Source of the DNA: Pseudomonas baltica
GTDB taxonomy: Bacteria; Pseudomonadota; Gammaproteobacteria; Pseudomonadales; Pseudomonadaceae
NCBI RefSeq assembly: GCF_031880315.1
Contig: NZ_CP134771.1
Coordinates: forward strand, 3,684,501 to 3,748,500
Direction: 5' to 3'
DNA length: 64,000 nt
The notes below the pieces were generated by a model that ran no database searches, was not told where the DNA came from, and was given only the letters and a program-made list of their open reading frames with translations. A program made the position numbers and the translations under genes. How positions within the stretch are numbered: the first letter of the stretch is position 1; each line of letters opens with the position of its first letter. Shown here in pieces: positions 44,708 to 52,692 of the stretch.

Positions 44708-46051
44708 ATGACTCTGCGTCAATTCGCAGGGCTAGGAGCCCTGTTGTCCCTCGTAATGCCAGGCCTGGCCATGGCAGACGAGGTGGCAGCCCCCGTCGCC
44801 CCTGTCCTCAACTCCGGCGACACGGCGTGGATGCTCACGTCTACGGCGCTTGTGCTGTTCATGACCATTCCTGGCTTGGCGCTGTTCTACGGCGGCATGG
44901 TCCGTACCAAGAACATCCTGTCGGTAATGATGCAGTGCTTCGCCATCACCGGCCTGATCAGCATTCTGTGGATGATCTACGGCTACAGCATGGCCTTCGA
45001 CACCACGGGCATGGAACAGGGCGTCGTCAACTTCAACTCCTTCGTCGGCAGCATGTCCAAGGCCTTCCTGAGCGGTATCACCCCCGCCAGCCTGACCGGT
45101 CCTGCGGCATTGTTCCCTGAGGCGGTGTTCGTCACCTTCCAGATGACCTTCGCGATCATTACCCCGGCACTTATCGTCGGTGCGTTCGCCGAGCGTATGA
45201 AATTCTCCGCCATGCTGGTGTTCATGGGCATTTGGTTCACCCTGGTCTATGCGCCGATCGCGCACATGGTCTGGAGTGGCAACGGTGGCCTGCTGTGGGA
45301 CTGGGGCGTCCTGGACTTCGCTGGCGGCACCGTAGTGCACATCAACGCTGGTGTGGCTGGCCTCGTGGCTTGCCTGGTACTGGGCAAGCGCAAAGGCTAC
45401 CCGACTACCCCGATGGCCCCGCACAACCTGGGCTACACCTTGATCGGCGCGGCCATGCTGTGGGTCGGCTGGTTCGGCTTCAACGCCGGTTCCGCTGCCG
45501 CGGCCAACGGTACTGCCGGTATGGCGATGCTGGTTACCCAGATCGCTACCGCCGCCGCTGCGCTGGGCTGGATGTTCGCCGAGTGGCTGACCCACGGTAA
45601 GCCAAGCGCACTGGGCATTGCCTCGGGCGTGGTCGCTGGCCTGGTTGCCATCACCCCGGCTGCCGGTACCGTTGGCCCGATGGGCTCGCTGGTCATCGGT
45701 CTGTCCGCTGGCGTGGTGTGCTTCTTCTGCGCCACCAGCCTCAAGCGCAAACTGGGCTACGACGACTCCCTGGACGCCTTCGGCGTGCACGGTATCGGCG
45801 GTATCCTCGGCGCGATCCTCACCGGTGTATTCGCAGCGCCTTCGCTGGGCGGCTTCGGCACCGTGCAAGACATCGGCGCACAAGTCTGGATCCAGTGCAA
45901 AGGCGTTGGCTTCACCGTCATCTACACCGCCATCGTCACGTTCATCATCCTCAAGGTGCTGGACGTGGTCATGGGCCTGCGTGTAAGCGAAGAGGAAGAG
46001 TCCGTCGGCCTCGACCTGGCGCAACACAACGAGCGTGGTTACAACCTGTAA
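44708..46051 (+). CDS. amtB: ammonium transporter AmtB
   Basis: 447 residues with an N-terminal signal-like segment (ALLSLVMPGLAMADE) and eleven membrane helices. The twin pore histidines are visible in APIAHMVW and GVHGIGGILGA, with the DFAGGTVVHINAG signature between. It conducts ammonium/ammonia across the inner membrane and is gated by GlnK from the gene upstream. A strong terminator follows the stop codon. Confidence 0.96.
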   Translation: MTLRQFAGLGALLSLVMPGLAMADEVAAPVAPVLNSGDTAWMLTSTALVLFMTIPGLALFYGGMVRTKNILSVMMQCFAITGLISILWMIYGYSMAFDTTGMEQGVVNFNSFVGSMSKAFLSGITPASLTGPAALFPEAVFVTFQMTFAIITPALIVGAFAERMKFSAMLVFMGIWFTLVYAPIAHMVWSGNGGLLWDWGVLDFAGGTVVHINAGVAGLVACLVLGKRKGYPTTPMAPHNLGYTLIGAAMLWVGWFGFNAGSAAAANGTAGMAMLVTQIATAAAALGWMFAEWLTHGKPSALGIASGVVAGLVAITPAAGTVGPMGSLVIGLSAGVVCFFCATSLKRKLGYDDSLDAFGVHGIGGILGAILTGVFAAPSLGGFGTVQDIGAQVWIQCKGVGFTVIYTAIVTFIILKVLDVVMGLRVSEEEESVGLDLAQHNERGYNL

Positions 46052-46065
46052 CGTTGCGCTTGAAG

Positions 46066-46096
46066 AAAAATGCCCGGTTCGCCGGGCATTTTTTTG
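46066..46096 (+). terminator. intrinsic terminator of glnK-amtB
   Basis: TGCCCGG-TTCG-CCGGGCA, preceded by five A and followed by seven T. It is strong on the plus strand. Confidence 0.9.
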
Positions 46097-46305
46097 CCTG
46101 GCATTTGTCATCTGTAAACGCGGCGCTTAGCGAGGGGGCCGGCTCCTGAAAAGCGTCGGCTGCGGTGCAGAGCAGACGGCTCATCTCGGGAGCTCGCCAG
46201 CCCTTGTCGATTGTCTGTTACCCACCCACACAATCAACCGCGCACGACCCCCTTTGTTTTTTCTCGCGGCGCGCTAGAATGCGCCCCGAACGTCTGGAGA
46301 AGCGT

Positions 46306-46731
46306 ATGTGGCAGCAAACCACTATCACCTTGCGGGCTCGCCCTCGGGGCTTTCATCTGGTGACCGATGAATTGCTGGCCGCGCTGCCGCAACTGCGGGC
46401 CTGTCGGACCGGATTGGTGCATTTTTTGCTGCAACACACGTCGGCGTCCCTGACCGTCAACGAAAATGCCGACCCAGCGGTACGTCGAGATTTCGAACGT
46501 TTCTTCAATCGGCTGATCCCACAGGGAACAGCAGGCTTTGAACACAACGACGAAGGCGACGACGACCTGCCGGCGCACTTCAAGGCGAGCTTGTTAGGCT
46601 GTCAGCTGACGTTACCGGTAACCGATGGGCGTCTTGCGCTAGGAACCTGGCAAGGTGTCTATCTGGGCGAACACCGCGATCATGGTGATGCCCGCAGGGT
46701 GCTTGCCACGTTGTATGGCGAGGACGTTTGA
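46306..46731 (+). CDS. yjbQ: UPF0047 protein YjbQ
   Basis: 141 residues from ATG 46306 (CTGGAGAAGCGT upstream); the longer frame to 46165 is unlikely. It has the family's LVHFLLQHTSASLTVNENADPAVRRD with catalytic-looking His, and the C-terminal GTWQGVYLGEHRDHG. Family members show weak thiamine-phosphate-synthase activity in vitro, but the physiological role is unclear. Stand-alone gene between amtB and sutA. Confidence 0.9.
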   Translation: MWQQTTITLRARPRGFHLVTDELLAALPQLRACRTGLVHFLLQHTSASLTVNENADPAVRRDFERFFNRLIPQGTAGFEHNDEGDDDLPAHFKASLLGCQLTLPVTDGRLALGTWQGVYLGEHRDHGDARRVLATLYGEDV

Positions 46732-46831
46732 CCGCTGGTAAGCAGCGGATATGAATTTTTCCCGGCAGGGCTCGACAGGCGACCCGGCTGGGCTATAAAT
46801 AATCTGCTTTCGCAAGTCATGAGGTAGAACA

Positions 46832-47158
46832 ATGAGCGACGATGATCTGGAAAACGACGAACTCGAAGCGGGTGACGAGGACGATACCGAAGAAGGCCTG
46901 GAGGCAGTCGCCGAGGACCCGGTTGACGACGGTGGTGACGATGCCCCGGCCCCTGCGGCCAAGGGTGGCAAATCCAAGGCGGCGGTGTCGGTTGATGAGT
47001 TGCCGAGTATCGAGGCCAAGAACAAGGAACGCGATGCACTGGCTCGCGCGATGGAAGAATTTCTGTCGCGGGGTGGCAAGGTGCAGGAAGTCGAGCCGAA
47101 TGTGGTGGCAGATCCACCCAAGAAGCCTGACAACAAGTACGGTAGCCGCCCTATCTGA
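46832..47158 (+). CDS. sutA: SutA, RNA-polymerase-binding growth-arrest regulator
   Basis: A 108-residue, highly acidic, mostly disordered protein: a long Asp/Glu N-tail, an Ala/Lys linker, a central helix (SIEAKNKERDALARAMEEFLSRGGKVQEV) and a C-tail ending KYGSRPI. Length and pattern match SutA of Pseudomonas, which binds RNA polymerase and boosts transcription in slow-growing cells. It is followed by a clear terminator. Confidence 0.9.
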   Translation: MSDDDLENDELEAGDEDDTEEGLEAVAEDPVDDGGDDAPAPAAKGGKSKAAVSVDELPSIEAKNKERDALARAMEEFLSRGGKVQEVEPNVVADPPKKPDNKYGSRPI

Positions 47159-47173
47159 GTGCTTGCGTCCCCA

Positions 47174-47203
47174 AAAAAGCCCGCCTTCGCTGCGGGTTTT
47201 TTT
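47174..47203 (+). terminator. intrinsic terminator of sutA
   Basis: CCCGC-CTTCGCT-GCGGG with a six-A run before and TTTTTTT after. It could also serve the opposite-strand yigB, since A and T runs flank both sides. Confidence 0.88.
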
Positions 47204-47247
47204 GTGGGCGACTGTTTGGTGCTATCCCCTGTGAGAGCAGGTTGCGG

Positions 47248-47940
47248 CTAGAGGTTGCGCAGCGTCTCGGGCAGCTGCGCCAGGCTGTGGATCTCGGCAT
47301 CCGGGGTGTGCTCGGCTTCCCAGGGCTTGCGCTGCGGGTTGTACCAGATGGCCCGCAGCCCGGCTCGTTGCGCACCGGCGATGTCGTCGGTCGGGTGGTC
47401 GCCTACGTGTACCGCGCGCGAAGCCTCGGCGCCGCCCAGGCGCAAGGCTTCCAGGAATGGCGCCGGATCGGGCTTGCCGATGCCCAGGTCCTCGGCGCAC
47501 AGGGCGAACTTGAAATGCTCCATCAGCCCCAGCCGGCGTACATCGGCATTGCCGTTGGTGACCACGCCCAAGGTGTAATGCTCGCCCAGTTGCTCCAGCG
47601 TCGGCAGCACGTCAGCGAACAGCTCCACTTGATGGCGCGCCTGCAGGAACACCTCGAAACTCTCGTCACCCAGGCGCTTGGCCTCGGTCTCTGCATATCC
47701 GGCATCGCGCAGCGCATGGAAGAGCACCAGGCGGCGCAATGCACTGATACGGTGCTGCAGGCCCGGCTCGGCCGTCACCACTCGGGTACGAATGGCCAGC
47801 AAGGCTTCACGAGGAAACGGGCCCAGGTCTGGTGCATGGGCTGCCAGCCAATCGCGCAGCGTGGCTTCGGCGCTGACGATGGTGGGCGCGGTGTCCCACA
47901 GGGTGTCATCAAGGTCGAAAGTAATCAGCTCTAGCGTCAT
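47248..47940 (-). CDS. yigB: HAD-family phosphatase YigB
   Basis: A 230-residue HAD hydrolase. The nucleophile is in FDLDDTLWD (residues 8-16), the Thr/Ser motif in VVTNGN, the Lys in [10 protein letters not shown] and the acidic motif in [13 protein letters not shown]. It matches YigB (FMN phosphatase activity in E. coli). It overlaps the stop of xerC by 4 bp and is the last gene of the minus-strand lptM-lysA-dapF-yigA-xerC-yigB operon. Confidence 0.9.
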   Translation of the reverse strand: MTLELITFDLDDTLWDTAPTIVSAEATLRDWLAAHAPDLGPFPREALLAIRTRVVTAEPGLQHRISALRRLVLFHALRDAGYAETEAKRLGDESFEVFLQARHQVELFADVLPTLEQLGEHYTLGVVTNGNADVRRLGLMEHFKFALCAEDLGIGKPDPAPFLEALRLGGAEASRAVHVGDHPTDDIAGAQRAGLRAIWYNPQRKPWEAEHTPDAEIHSLAQLPETLRNL

Positions 47941-48836
47941 GAGTCGGTGCCTTTACTGCGTTTGGCCCTGGGGTGGGCGTTGTCGTAGACCGAAGCCAGG
48001 TGCTGGAAGTCCAGGTGGGTGTAGATCTGCGTGGTGGCGATGTCGGCGTGGCCGAGCATCTCCTGTACCGCGCGTAGGTCTTGAGAGGACTCCAGCAGAT
48101 GGCTGGCGAAGGAGTGTCGCAGCATGTGCGGATGCAGGTTCTGCCCCAGCTCGCGCTCACCGGCGGCCTTGACTCGCAGCTGGATGGCCCGAGGCCCCAG
48201 GCGTCGGCCCTGCTGGCTGACGAACACGGCGTCGTCGGCGGGGTTGCTCAGGGCGCGCAGCGGCAGCCATTGCTGCAGTGCTTCACGGGCTTTGCGGCCC
48301 ACGGGCAGCACGCGGGTCTTGCTGCCCTTGCCGTGGACCTGCACCAGGCCGTCGGCGAGGTCTAGCTGCTCGAGATTGAGGCCGGTCAGCTCCGAGAGGC
48401 GCAAGCCCGACGAATAGAACAGTTCGAGGATGGCCTGGTCGCGCTGCGCCAGGAAGTCATCTTCCACTGCGCCTTCCAGCAGCTGCAGGGTGCGGTCGGT
48501 GTCGAGGGTCTTGGGCAGCCGACGTTCACCTTTGGGGGGCGCCAGGCCGTTGGCTGGATCGTGGTCGCACAGGCCTTCGCGATTGAGATAGCGGTAAAAG
48601 CCGCGCACCGCGCTCAGCAACCGGCCGATACTGCGCGCCGATTGGCCGTGCTGGTGCAGCTTGGCCACCAATCGGCGCAAGCGCTGGATATCCAATGCCG
48701 CCCAGGTGCCGAGGCCTTCCTGGGTGCAGAACGCGAGGACCTTGTCGAGATCGCGACGGTAGGCATCGAGGGTATGCGGCGACACCTGACGCTCACTGCG
48801 CAGATGCGTGCAGTAGGCGTCCAGAGGTGTCTGCAT
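47937..48836 (-). CDS. xerC: site-specific recombinase XerC
   Basis: A 299-residue tyrosine recombinase. The Arg is in [11 protein letters not shown], the Lys in [10 protein letters not shown], then [14 protein letters not shown], and [11 protein letters not shown] with the nucleophile. Together with XerD it resolves chromosome dimers at dif. It served as the internal reference for the island's recombinases. It sits between yigA (DUF484) and yigB, as in E. coli. Confidence 0.95.
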   Translation of the reverse strand: MQTPLDAYCTHLRSERQVSPHTLDAYRRDLDKVLAFCTQEGLGTWAALDIQRLRRLVAKLHQHGQSARSIGRLLSAVRGFYRYLNREGLCDHDPANGLAPPKGERRLPKTLDTDRTLQLLEGAVEDDFLAQRDQAILELFYSSGLRLSELTGLNLEQLDLADGLVQVHGKGSKTRVLPVGRKAREALQQWLPLRALSNPADDAVFVSQQGRRLGPRAIQLRVKAAGERELGQNLHPHMLRHSFASHLLESSQDLRAVQEMLGHADIATTQIYTHLDFQHLASVYDNAHPRAKRSKGTDS

Positions 48837-48838
48837 GG

Positions 48839-49528
48839 TTAGCGGACCGAGCGCAGCGCGCTGGTGAAGCGGGGCAGTACGCGGCTGAGGACTTCGCCGA
48901 TGTAGCCGAGGAACAAGGTGCCCACCGAGCTCTTGTAGTGCTGCGGATCGCGACTGGCGATGGCCAGCAGGCCCTGGCCGCTGCTCAGATTGACCAGCGC
49001 GGTGGAGCCGATCTGCTTGCGTTGCTCTTCGCCGAAGAGGAAGTCCAGCTCGTGATCGCGCAAGGTCCCGGCCACACTTTTGCCGTCGGTGAGCAAGCCG
49101 CCGATGGCGCCCTTTGCTTCGGCGCTGGTGATCGAGCGGCCCACGGGCGTTGGCGCATCGCTGAACAGGATCAGGCTGACGAAGGGCACCTGGAATTCCT
49201 GGCGCAGGCTATCTTCGACGGCCATGACCACTTCTTCGAGGCTGCCGGCGTCCAGCAGGGCGAGGATCAGTCGACGCGTCTTGTCGAACAGCCGATCGTT
49301 GTCGCGTGCGACGTCCATCAGTTGTGACAACCGATGGCGCATCTCGATGTTGCGCTCGCGCAGCAGCTTCATCTGCCGCTCCACCAGCGACACGGTATCG
49401 CCGCGCTGATGAGGCAGACGCAACGAGGTCAACAGCTCCTCGTGCTCGACGAAAAAGTCGCCATGCTCGCGCAGGTAGGCGGCAACGTCTTCGGCAGCCA
49501 GCACCGGGCCTTCGGGCAGATCACTCAT
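48839..49528 (-). CDS. yigA: DUF484 protein YigA
   Basis: A 229-residue GAF-like protein. The N-terminus [29 protein letters not shown] is the family signature, followed by a coiled helix and a GAF-like fold. It sits between dapF and xerC, as in enterobacteria and other pseudomonads, and overlaps the dapF stop by 4 bp. The function is unknown; the linkage suggests a role near Xer recombination, but this is unproven. Confidence 0.9.
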   Translation of the reverse strand: MSDLPEGPVLAAEDVAAYLREHGDFFVEHEELLTSLRLPHQRGDTVSLVERQMKLLRERNIEMRHRLSQLMDVARDNDRLFDKTRRLILALLDAGSLEEVVMAVEDSLRQEFQVPFVSLILFSDAPTPVGRSITSAEAKGAIGGLLTDGKSVAGTLRDHELDFLFGEEQRKQIGSTALVNLSSGQGLLAIASRDPQHYKSSVGTLFLGYIGEVLSRVLPRFTSALRSVR

Positions 49529-50355
49529 AAGCGCACTTGTCCTTCATACACGCGAACCGCAGGGCCCGTCATGATCACTGGATGGCCTTCGCCGGCCCAC
49601 TCGATGGACAAGCGTCCGCCGGTGAGGTCGAGGGTAACGGGCGAGTCCATCCAGCCCTGACTGATGGCCGCGACGGCGGCAGCGCAGGCACCGGTCCCGC
49701 ACGCCTGGGTTTCCCCGGCGCCACGTTCCCACACCCGCAACTGCGCGCGATGACGGTCGATGACCTGGATAAAGCCGACGTTGACCCGCTGCGGGAAGCG
49801 CGGGTGATGCTCGATCTTCGGCCCCAATTCGCGAACCGGCGCGCTGTTGACGTCCTCGACGCGCAGCACGGCGTGGGGATTGCCCATCGATACGGCAAAG
49901 ATCTGCTCGGTCCGGCCTTCGACATCCAGCGCATAAGTGAGCGCACGGGCATGGGCCTGGAACGGGATGTCCGCCGGCACCAGGCGCGGGGCGCCCATGT
50001 CGACGCTGATCTGGCCGTCGTTGCGTACATCGAGCTGGATCACGCCGCCTTTGGTTTCGACGCGGATCAGCTTCTTGGCGGTCAGGCGTTTGTCCAGCAC
50101 GAAGCGGGCGAAGCAGCGCGCACCGTTGCCGCACTGCTCGACTTCCGAACCATCGGAATTGAAAATCCGGTAGCGGAAGTCGACGTCCGGGCTGCTCGGT
50201 GCTTCGACGATCAGCAGTTGATCGAAGCCGATGCCGGTATTGCGATCGCCCCATTGCTTGGCGTGCTTGGCTTGGATGTGCGCGTGCTGGCTGACCAGGT
50301 CGAGGACCATGAAGTCGTTGCCCAGGCCGTGCATCTTGGTAAAACGCAGCAGCAT
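49525..50355 (-). CDS. dapF: diaminopimelate epimerase
   Basis: 276 residues from ATG 50355 ([15 protein letters not shown]); the 11-codon extension is not needed. The two catalytic cysteines are in [10 protein letters not shown] and [10 protein letters not shown]. It interconverts LL- and meso-diaminopimelate for lysine and peptidoglycan. It starts 4 bp after the lysA stop, which makes the next lysine enzyme. Confidence 0.96.
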   Translation of the reverse strand: MLLRFTKMHGLGNDFMVLDLVSQHAHIQAKHAKQWGDRNTGIGFDQLLIVEAPSSPDVDFRYRIFNSDGSEVEQCGNGARCFARFVLDKRLTAKKLIRVETKGGVIQLDVRNDGQISVDMGAPRLVPADIPFQAHARALTYALDVEGRTEQIFAVSMGNPHAVLRVEDVNSAPVRELGPKIEHHPRFPQRVNVGFIQVIDRHRAQLRVWERGAGETQACGTGACAAAVAAISQGWMDSPVTLDLTGGRLSIEWAGEGHPVIMTGPAVRVYEGQVRL

Positions 50356-50359
50356 GGGG

Positions 50360-51610
50360 TTACTCCGGCAGCAGGCTTTCGCCGGCATACAGCTCGGCTA
50401 CGGTCTCGCGGCGGCGCACTTCGAAAGCCTGGTCGCCATCGACCAGCACTTCGGCGCAGCGGCCACGGGTGTTGTAGTTGGAGCTCATGACGAAGCCGTA
50501 GGCACCGGCCGAATGCAGGGCCAGCAAATCGCCCTCGGCGATGGCCAGCTGCCGATCCTTGGCCAGAAAATCGCCGGTTTCGCAGATCGGCCCGACCACA
50601 TCGTAGGCGCGCGGCGCGATGTCGGTACGGGGAGAGACGGCGGTGACGTTCATCCAGGCCTGGTATAGAGCCGGGCGAATCATGTCGTTCATGGCCGCAT
50701 CGACGATGGCGAAGTCCTTGAATTCGGTGTGCTTGAGGTATTCGACCTGGGTCAGCAGCACGCCGGCGTTGGCGACGATATAACGGCCGGGTTCGAACAC
50801 CAGCGCCAGATCGCGGCCGGCGATGCGCTCACGTACGGCCTTGATGTAGTCGCCAACCAGCGGTGGCTCTTCGTCGCGATAGCGTACGCCGACGCCGCCA
50901 CCGAGGTCGATGTGGCGCAGGTGGATGCCGCAGTCACCCAGACGGTCGATCAAGCCGAGCAGGCGATCAAGGGCGTCGAGGAAGGGCGGCAGGCTGGTCA
51001 GTTGCGAACCGATATGGCAGTCGACACCGATGACGTCCAGGTTGGGCAGTTGCGACGCGCGGATGTAAACGTCTTCGGCGTCAGCGATGGCGATGCCGAA
51101 CTTGTTTTCCTTGAGCCCGGTGGAAATGTACGGGTGGGTGCCGGCGTCGACATCGGGGTTGACGCGCAGGGAGATCGGCGCGCGCTTGCCCAGCTCGGCG
51201 GCGACCACTTGCAGGCGCTCCAGCTCGTCGGTGGACTCGATGTTGAAGCAGTGCACACCGACTTCCAGGGCGCGACGCATGTCTTCGCGGGTCTTGCCGA
51301 CGCCTGAGAAGACGATCTTGTCGGCCTTGCCACCGGCGGCCAGGACGCGCTCGAGCTCGCCACCGGAGACGATGTCGAAGCCTGCGCCCAGGCGGGCCAG
51401 GACGTTGAGCACGGCGAGGTTGGAGTTGGCCTTGACCGCGTAGCAGACCAGATGCGGTACGCCGACCAGCGCATCGGCGTAGGCGCGGTACTGGCCCTCG
51501 ATGTGGGCACGGGAGTACACATAGGTGGGCGTGCCGAAGCGCTGCGCAAGGGCAGACAATGCGACGTTTTCCGCGAACAGCTCACCGCCGCGGTAGTTGA
51601 AAGCGTCCAT
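50360..51610 (-). CDS. lysA: diaminopimelate decarboxylase
   Basis: A 416-residue PLP enzyme. The Lys is in YAVKANSN near residue 60, then GGGVGVRY, the [11 protein letters not shown] block, and [11 protein letters not shown] with the active-site Cys of the partner subunit. It catalyses the last step of lysine synthesis. The gene is between lptM and dapF in the operon. Confidence 0.96.
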   Translation of the reverse strand: MDAFNYRGGELFAENVALSALAQRFGTPTYVYSRAHIEGQYRAYADALVGVPHLVCYAVKANSNLAVLNVLARLGAGFDIVSGGELERVLAAGGKADKIVFSGVGKTREDMRRALEVGVHCFNIESTDELERLQVVAAELGKRAPISLRVNPDVDAGTHPYISTGLKENKFGIAIADAEDVYIRASQLPNLDVIGVDCHIGSQLTSLPPFLDALDRLLGLIDRLGDCGIHLRHIDLGGGVGVRYRDEEPPLVGDYIKAVRERIAGRDLALVFEPGRYIVANAGVLLTQVEYLKHTEFKDFAIVDAAMNDMIRPALYQAWMNVTAVSPRTDIAPRAYDVVGPICETGDFLAKDRQLAIAEGDLLALHSAGAYGFVMSSNYNTRGRCAEVLVDGDQAFEVRRRETVAELYAGESLLPE

Positions 51611-51622
51611 GGTGGTCCCTGA

Positions 51623-51778
51623 TCAGTAGTGCTTGTGGGTTTTGCTCTGCGACGACTTGGCCTGGTCGGCGGGCGACGCGCTGCCATCGGGCATGTACAG
51701 CGGGCCTTTTTGTCCACAGGCACTTACAAGGCAGGCAACCGCGACAAGCGCAGCCAGGGAGGAAATCATGCGCTTCAT
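51623..51778 (-). CDS. lptM: LptM (YifL) small outer-membrane lipoprotein
   Basis: 51 residues from ATG 51778. The lipobox is LVSAC, then GQKGPLYMP, the family signature. LptM helps oxidative maturation of the LPS translocon LptD in E. coli. It begins the lysine operon and is divergent from cyaY, in the conserved cyaA-cyaY-yifL-dapF neighbourhood. A TA-rich region with REPs precedes it. Confidence 0.9.
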   Translation of the reverse strand: MKRMISSLAALVAVACLVSACGQKGPLYMPDGSASPADQAKSSQSKTHKHY

Positions 51779-51901
51779 GGCGACATCCTTTGTATAAGCA
51801 TTAATTGCGCCCGAGTATACCCAGCCCCTGCCGCCTTGCCTATTCGAGCCGACTGGGTGGTGCAGGGGCAGGGCTGGGCAGATGATGGCGAGGCGGCTGA
51901 C

Positions 51902-51990
51902 GCCTTCGCGGGCAAGCCTTGCTCCCACAGTGCACTGCCGCATCTGAGCCGTACACCCGTGGGAGCAAAGCTTGCTCGCGAAGGGGCCGG
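51902..51990. repeat. paired REP element (REPIN)
   Basis: TTCGCGGGCAAGCCTTGCTCCCAC and its inverted partner GTGGGAGCAAAGCTTGCTCGCGAA lie about 35 bp apart, between lptM and cyaY. Confidence 0.8.
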
Positions 51991-52106
51991 TCGTGCTTGC
52001 CCAGCACCACAGACACAGCCGCAGGTCTTTAATCTTTGCATTCGGTGCGCGCTGCTCGTATCGTGCCGCGCTATAGCGTCATCAGACACTTTTCGAGGTT
52101 CTTGCA

Positions 52107-52460
52107 ATGAGTTTGACCGAAGCCCGTTTTCACGACCTGGTCGATGCCACCCAACAAGCGCTGGAAGATATTTTCGAAAGCAGCGACCTGGACCCTGATC
52201 TGGAAATCTCGGCCGGCGTGTTGACCGTCAAGTTCGAAGATGGCGGCGGCGCCTTGATCTTCAGCCGCCAGGAGCCCTTGCGTCAGCTGTGGCTGGCGGC
52301 GAAGAGCGGCGGCTTCCACTTCGACTACGACGAAGAGGAAAGCAACTGGAAATGCGACAAGAGCGAAGAGCTGCTGGGCGAAATGCTCACTCGCATTGTC
52401 CTGGAGCAGGCTGGCGGCAAGCTGGACTTCACCGCGGTCGATGACGAAAGTGAGCGCTGA
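52107..52460 (+). CDS. cyaY: frataxin-like iron-sulfur regulator
   Basis: A 117-residue CyaY: N-terminal acidic helix (FHDLVDATQQALEDIFESSDLDPDLEI), then beta-sheet strands with EPLRQLWLAAKSGGFHF. It binds iron and modulates IscS. It overlaps the start of the DUF1289 gene and is divergent from the lysA operon. Confidence 0.93.
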   Translation: MSLTEARFHDLVDATQQALEDIFESSDLDPDLEISAGVLTVKFEDGGGALIFSRQEPLRQLWLAAKSGGFHFDYDEEESNWKCDKSEELLGEMLTRIVLEQAGGKLDFTAVDDESER

Positions 52461-52692
52461 AACCCCCGTCCGACCACCCAAGCCGCTGTACAGCAATGTC
52501 AGCCCGGCGGTGCCGTCGCCATGCATCAGCCTGTGCCGGCTGGACGAGCACCGTGTGTGCCGCGGGTGCCTGCGTCACGTCGAGGACATCCGCGAATGGC
52601 GCTCGGCCGACGATGCCCGGCGCCGCGTGATCTGCGAGCAGGCCAGCCAGCGCCGCCTCGCCTCAGAGGCTGGTCAGCGCGCTGTTGAGTGA
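52441..52692 (+). CDS. DUF1289 protein
   Basis: 83 residues from ATG 52441 inside the 3' end of cyaY. The core SPCISLCRLDEHRVCRGCLRHVEDIREW holds the four conserved cysteines of DUF1289, proposed to bind an Fe-S cluster or zinc. Coupled to cyaY, it may take part in iron-sulfur metabolism. Its last 30 bp overlap the convergent cyaA. Confidence 0.85.
   Translation: MTKVSAETPVRPPKPLYSNVSPAVPSPCISLCRLDEHRVCRGCLRHVEDIREWRSADDARRRVICEQASQRRLASEAGQRAVE

Noticed and set aside
44732..46111. 459-codon minus-strand frame opposite amtB
   Set aside because: Low-complexity His/Asp/Gly-rich translation typical of an antisense shadow.
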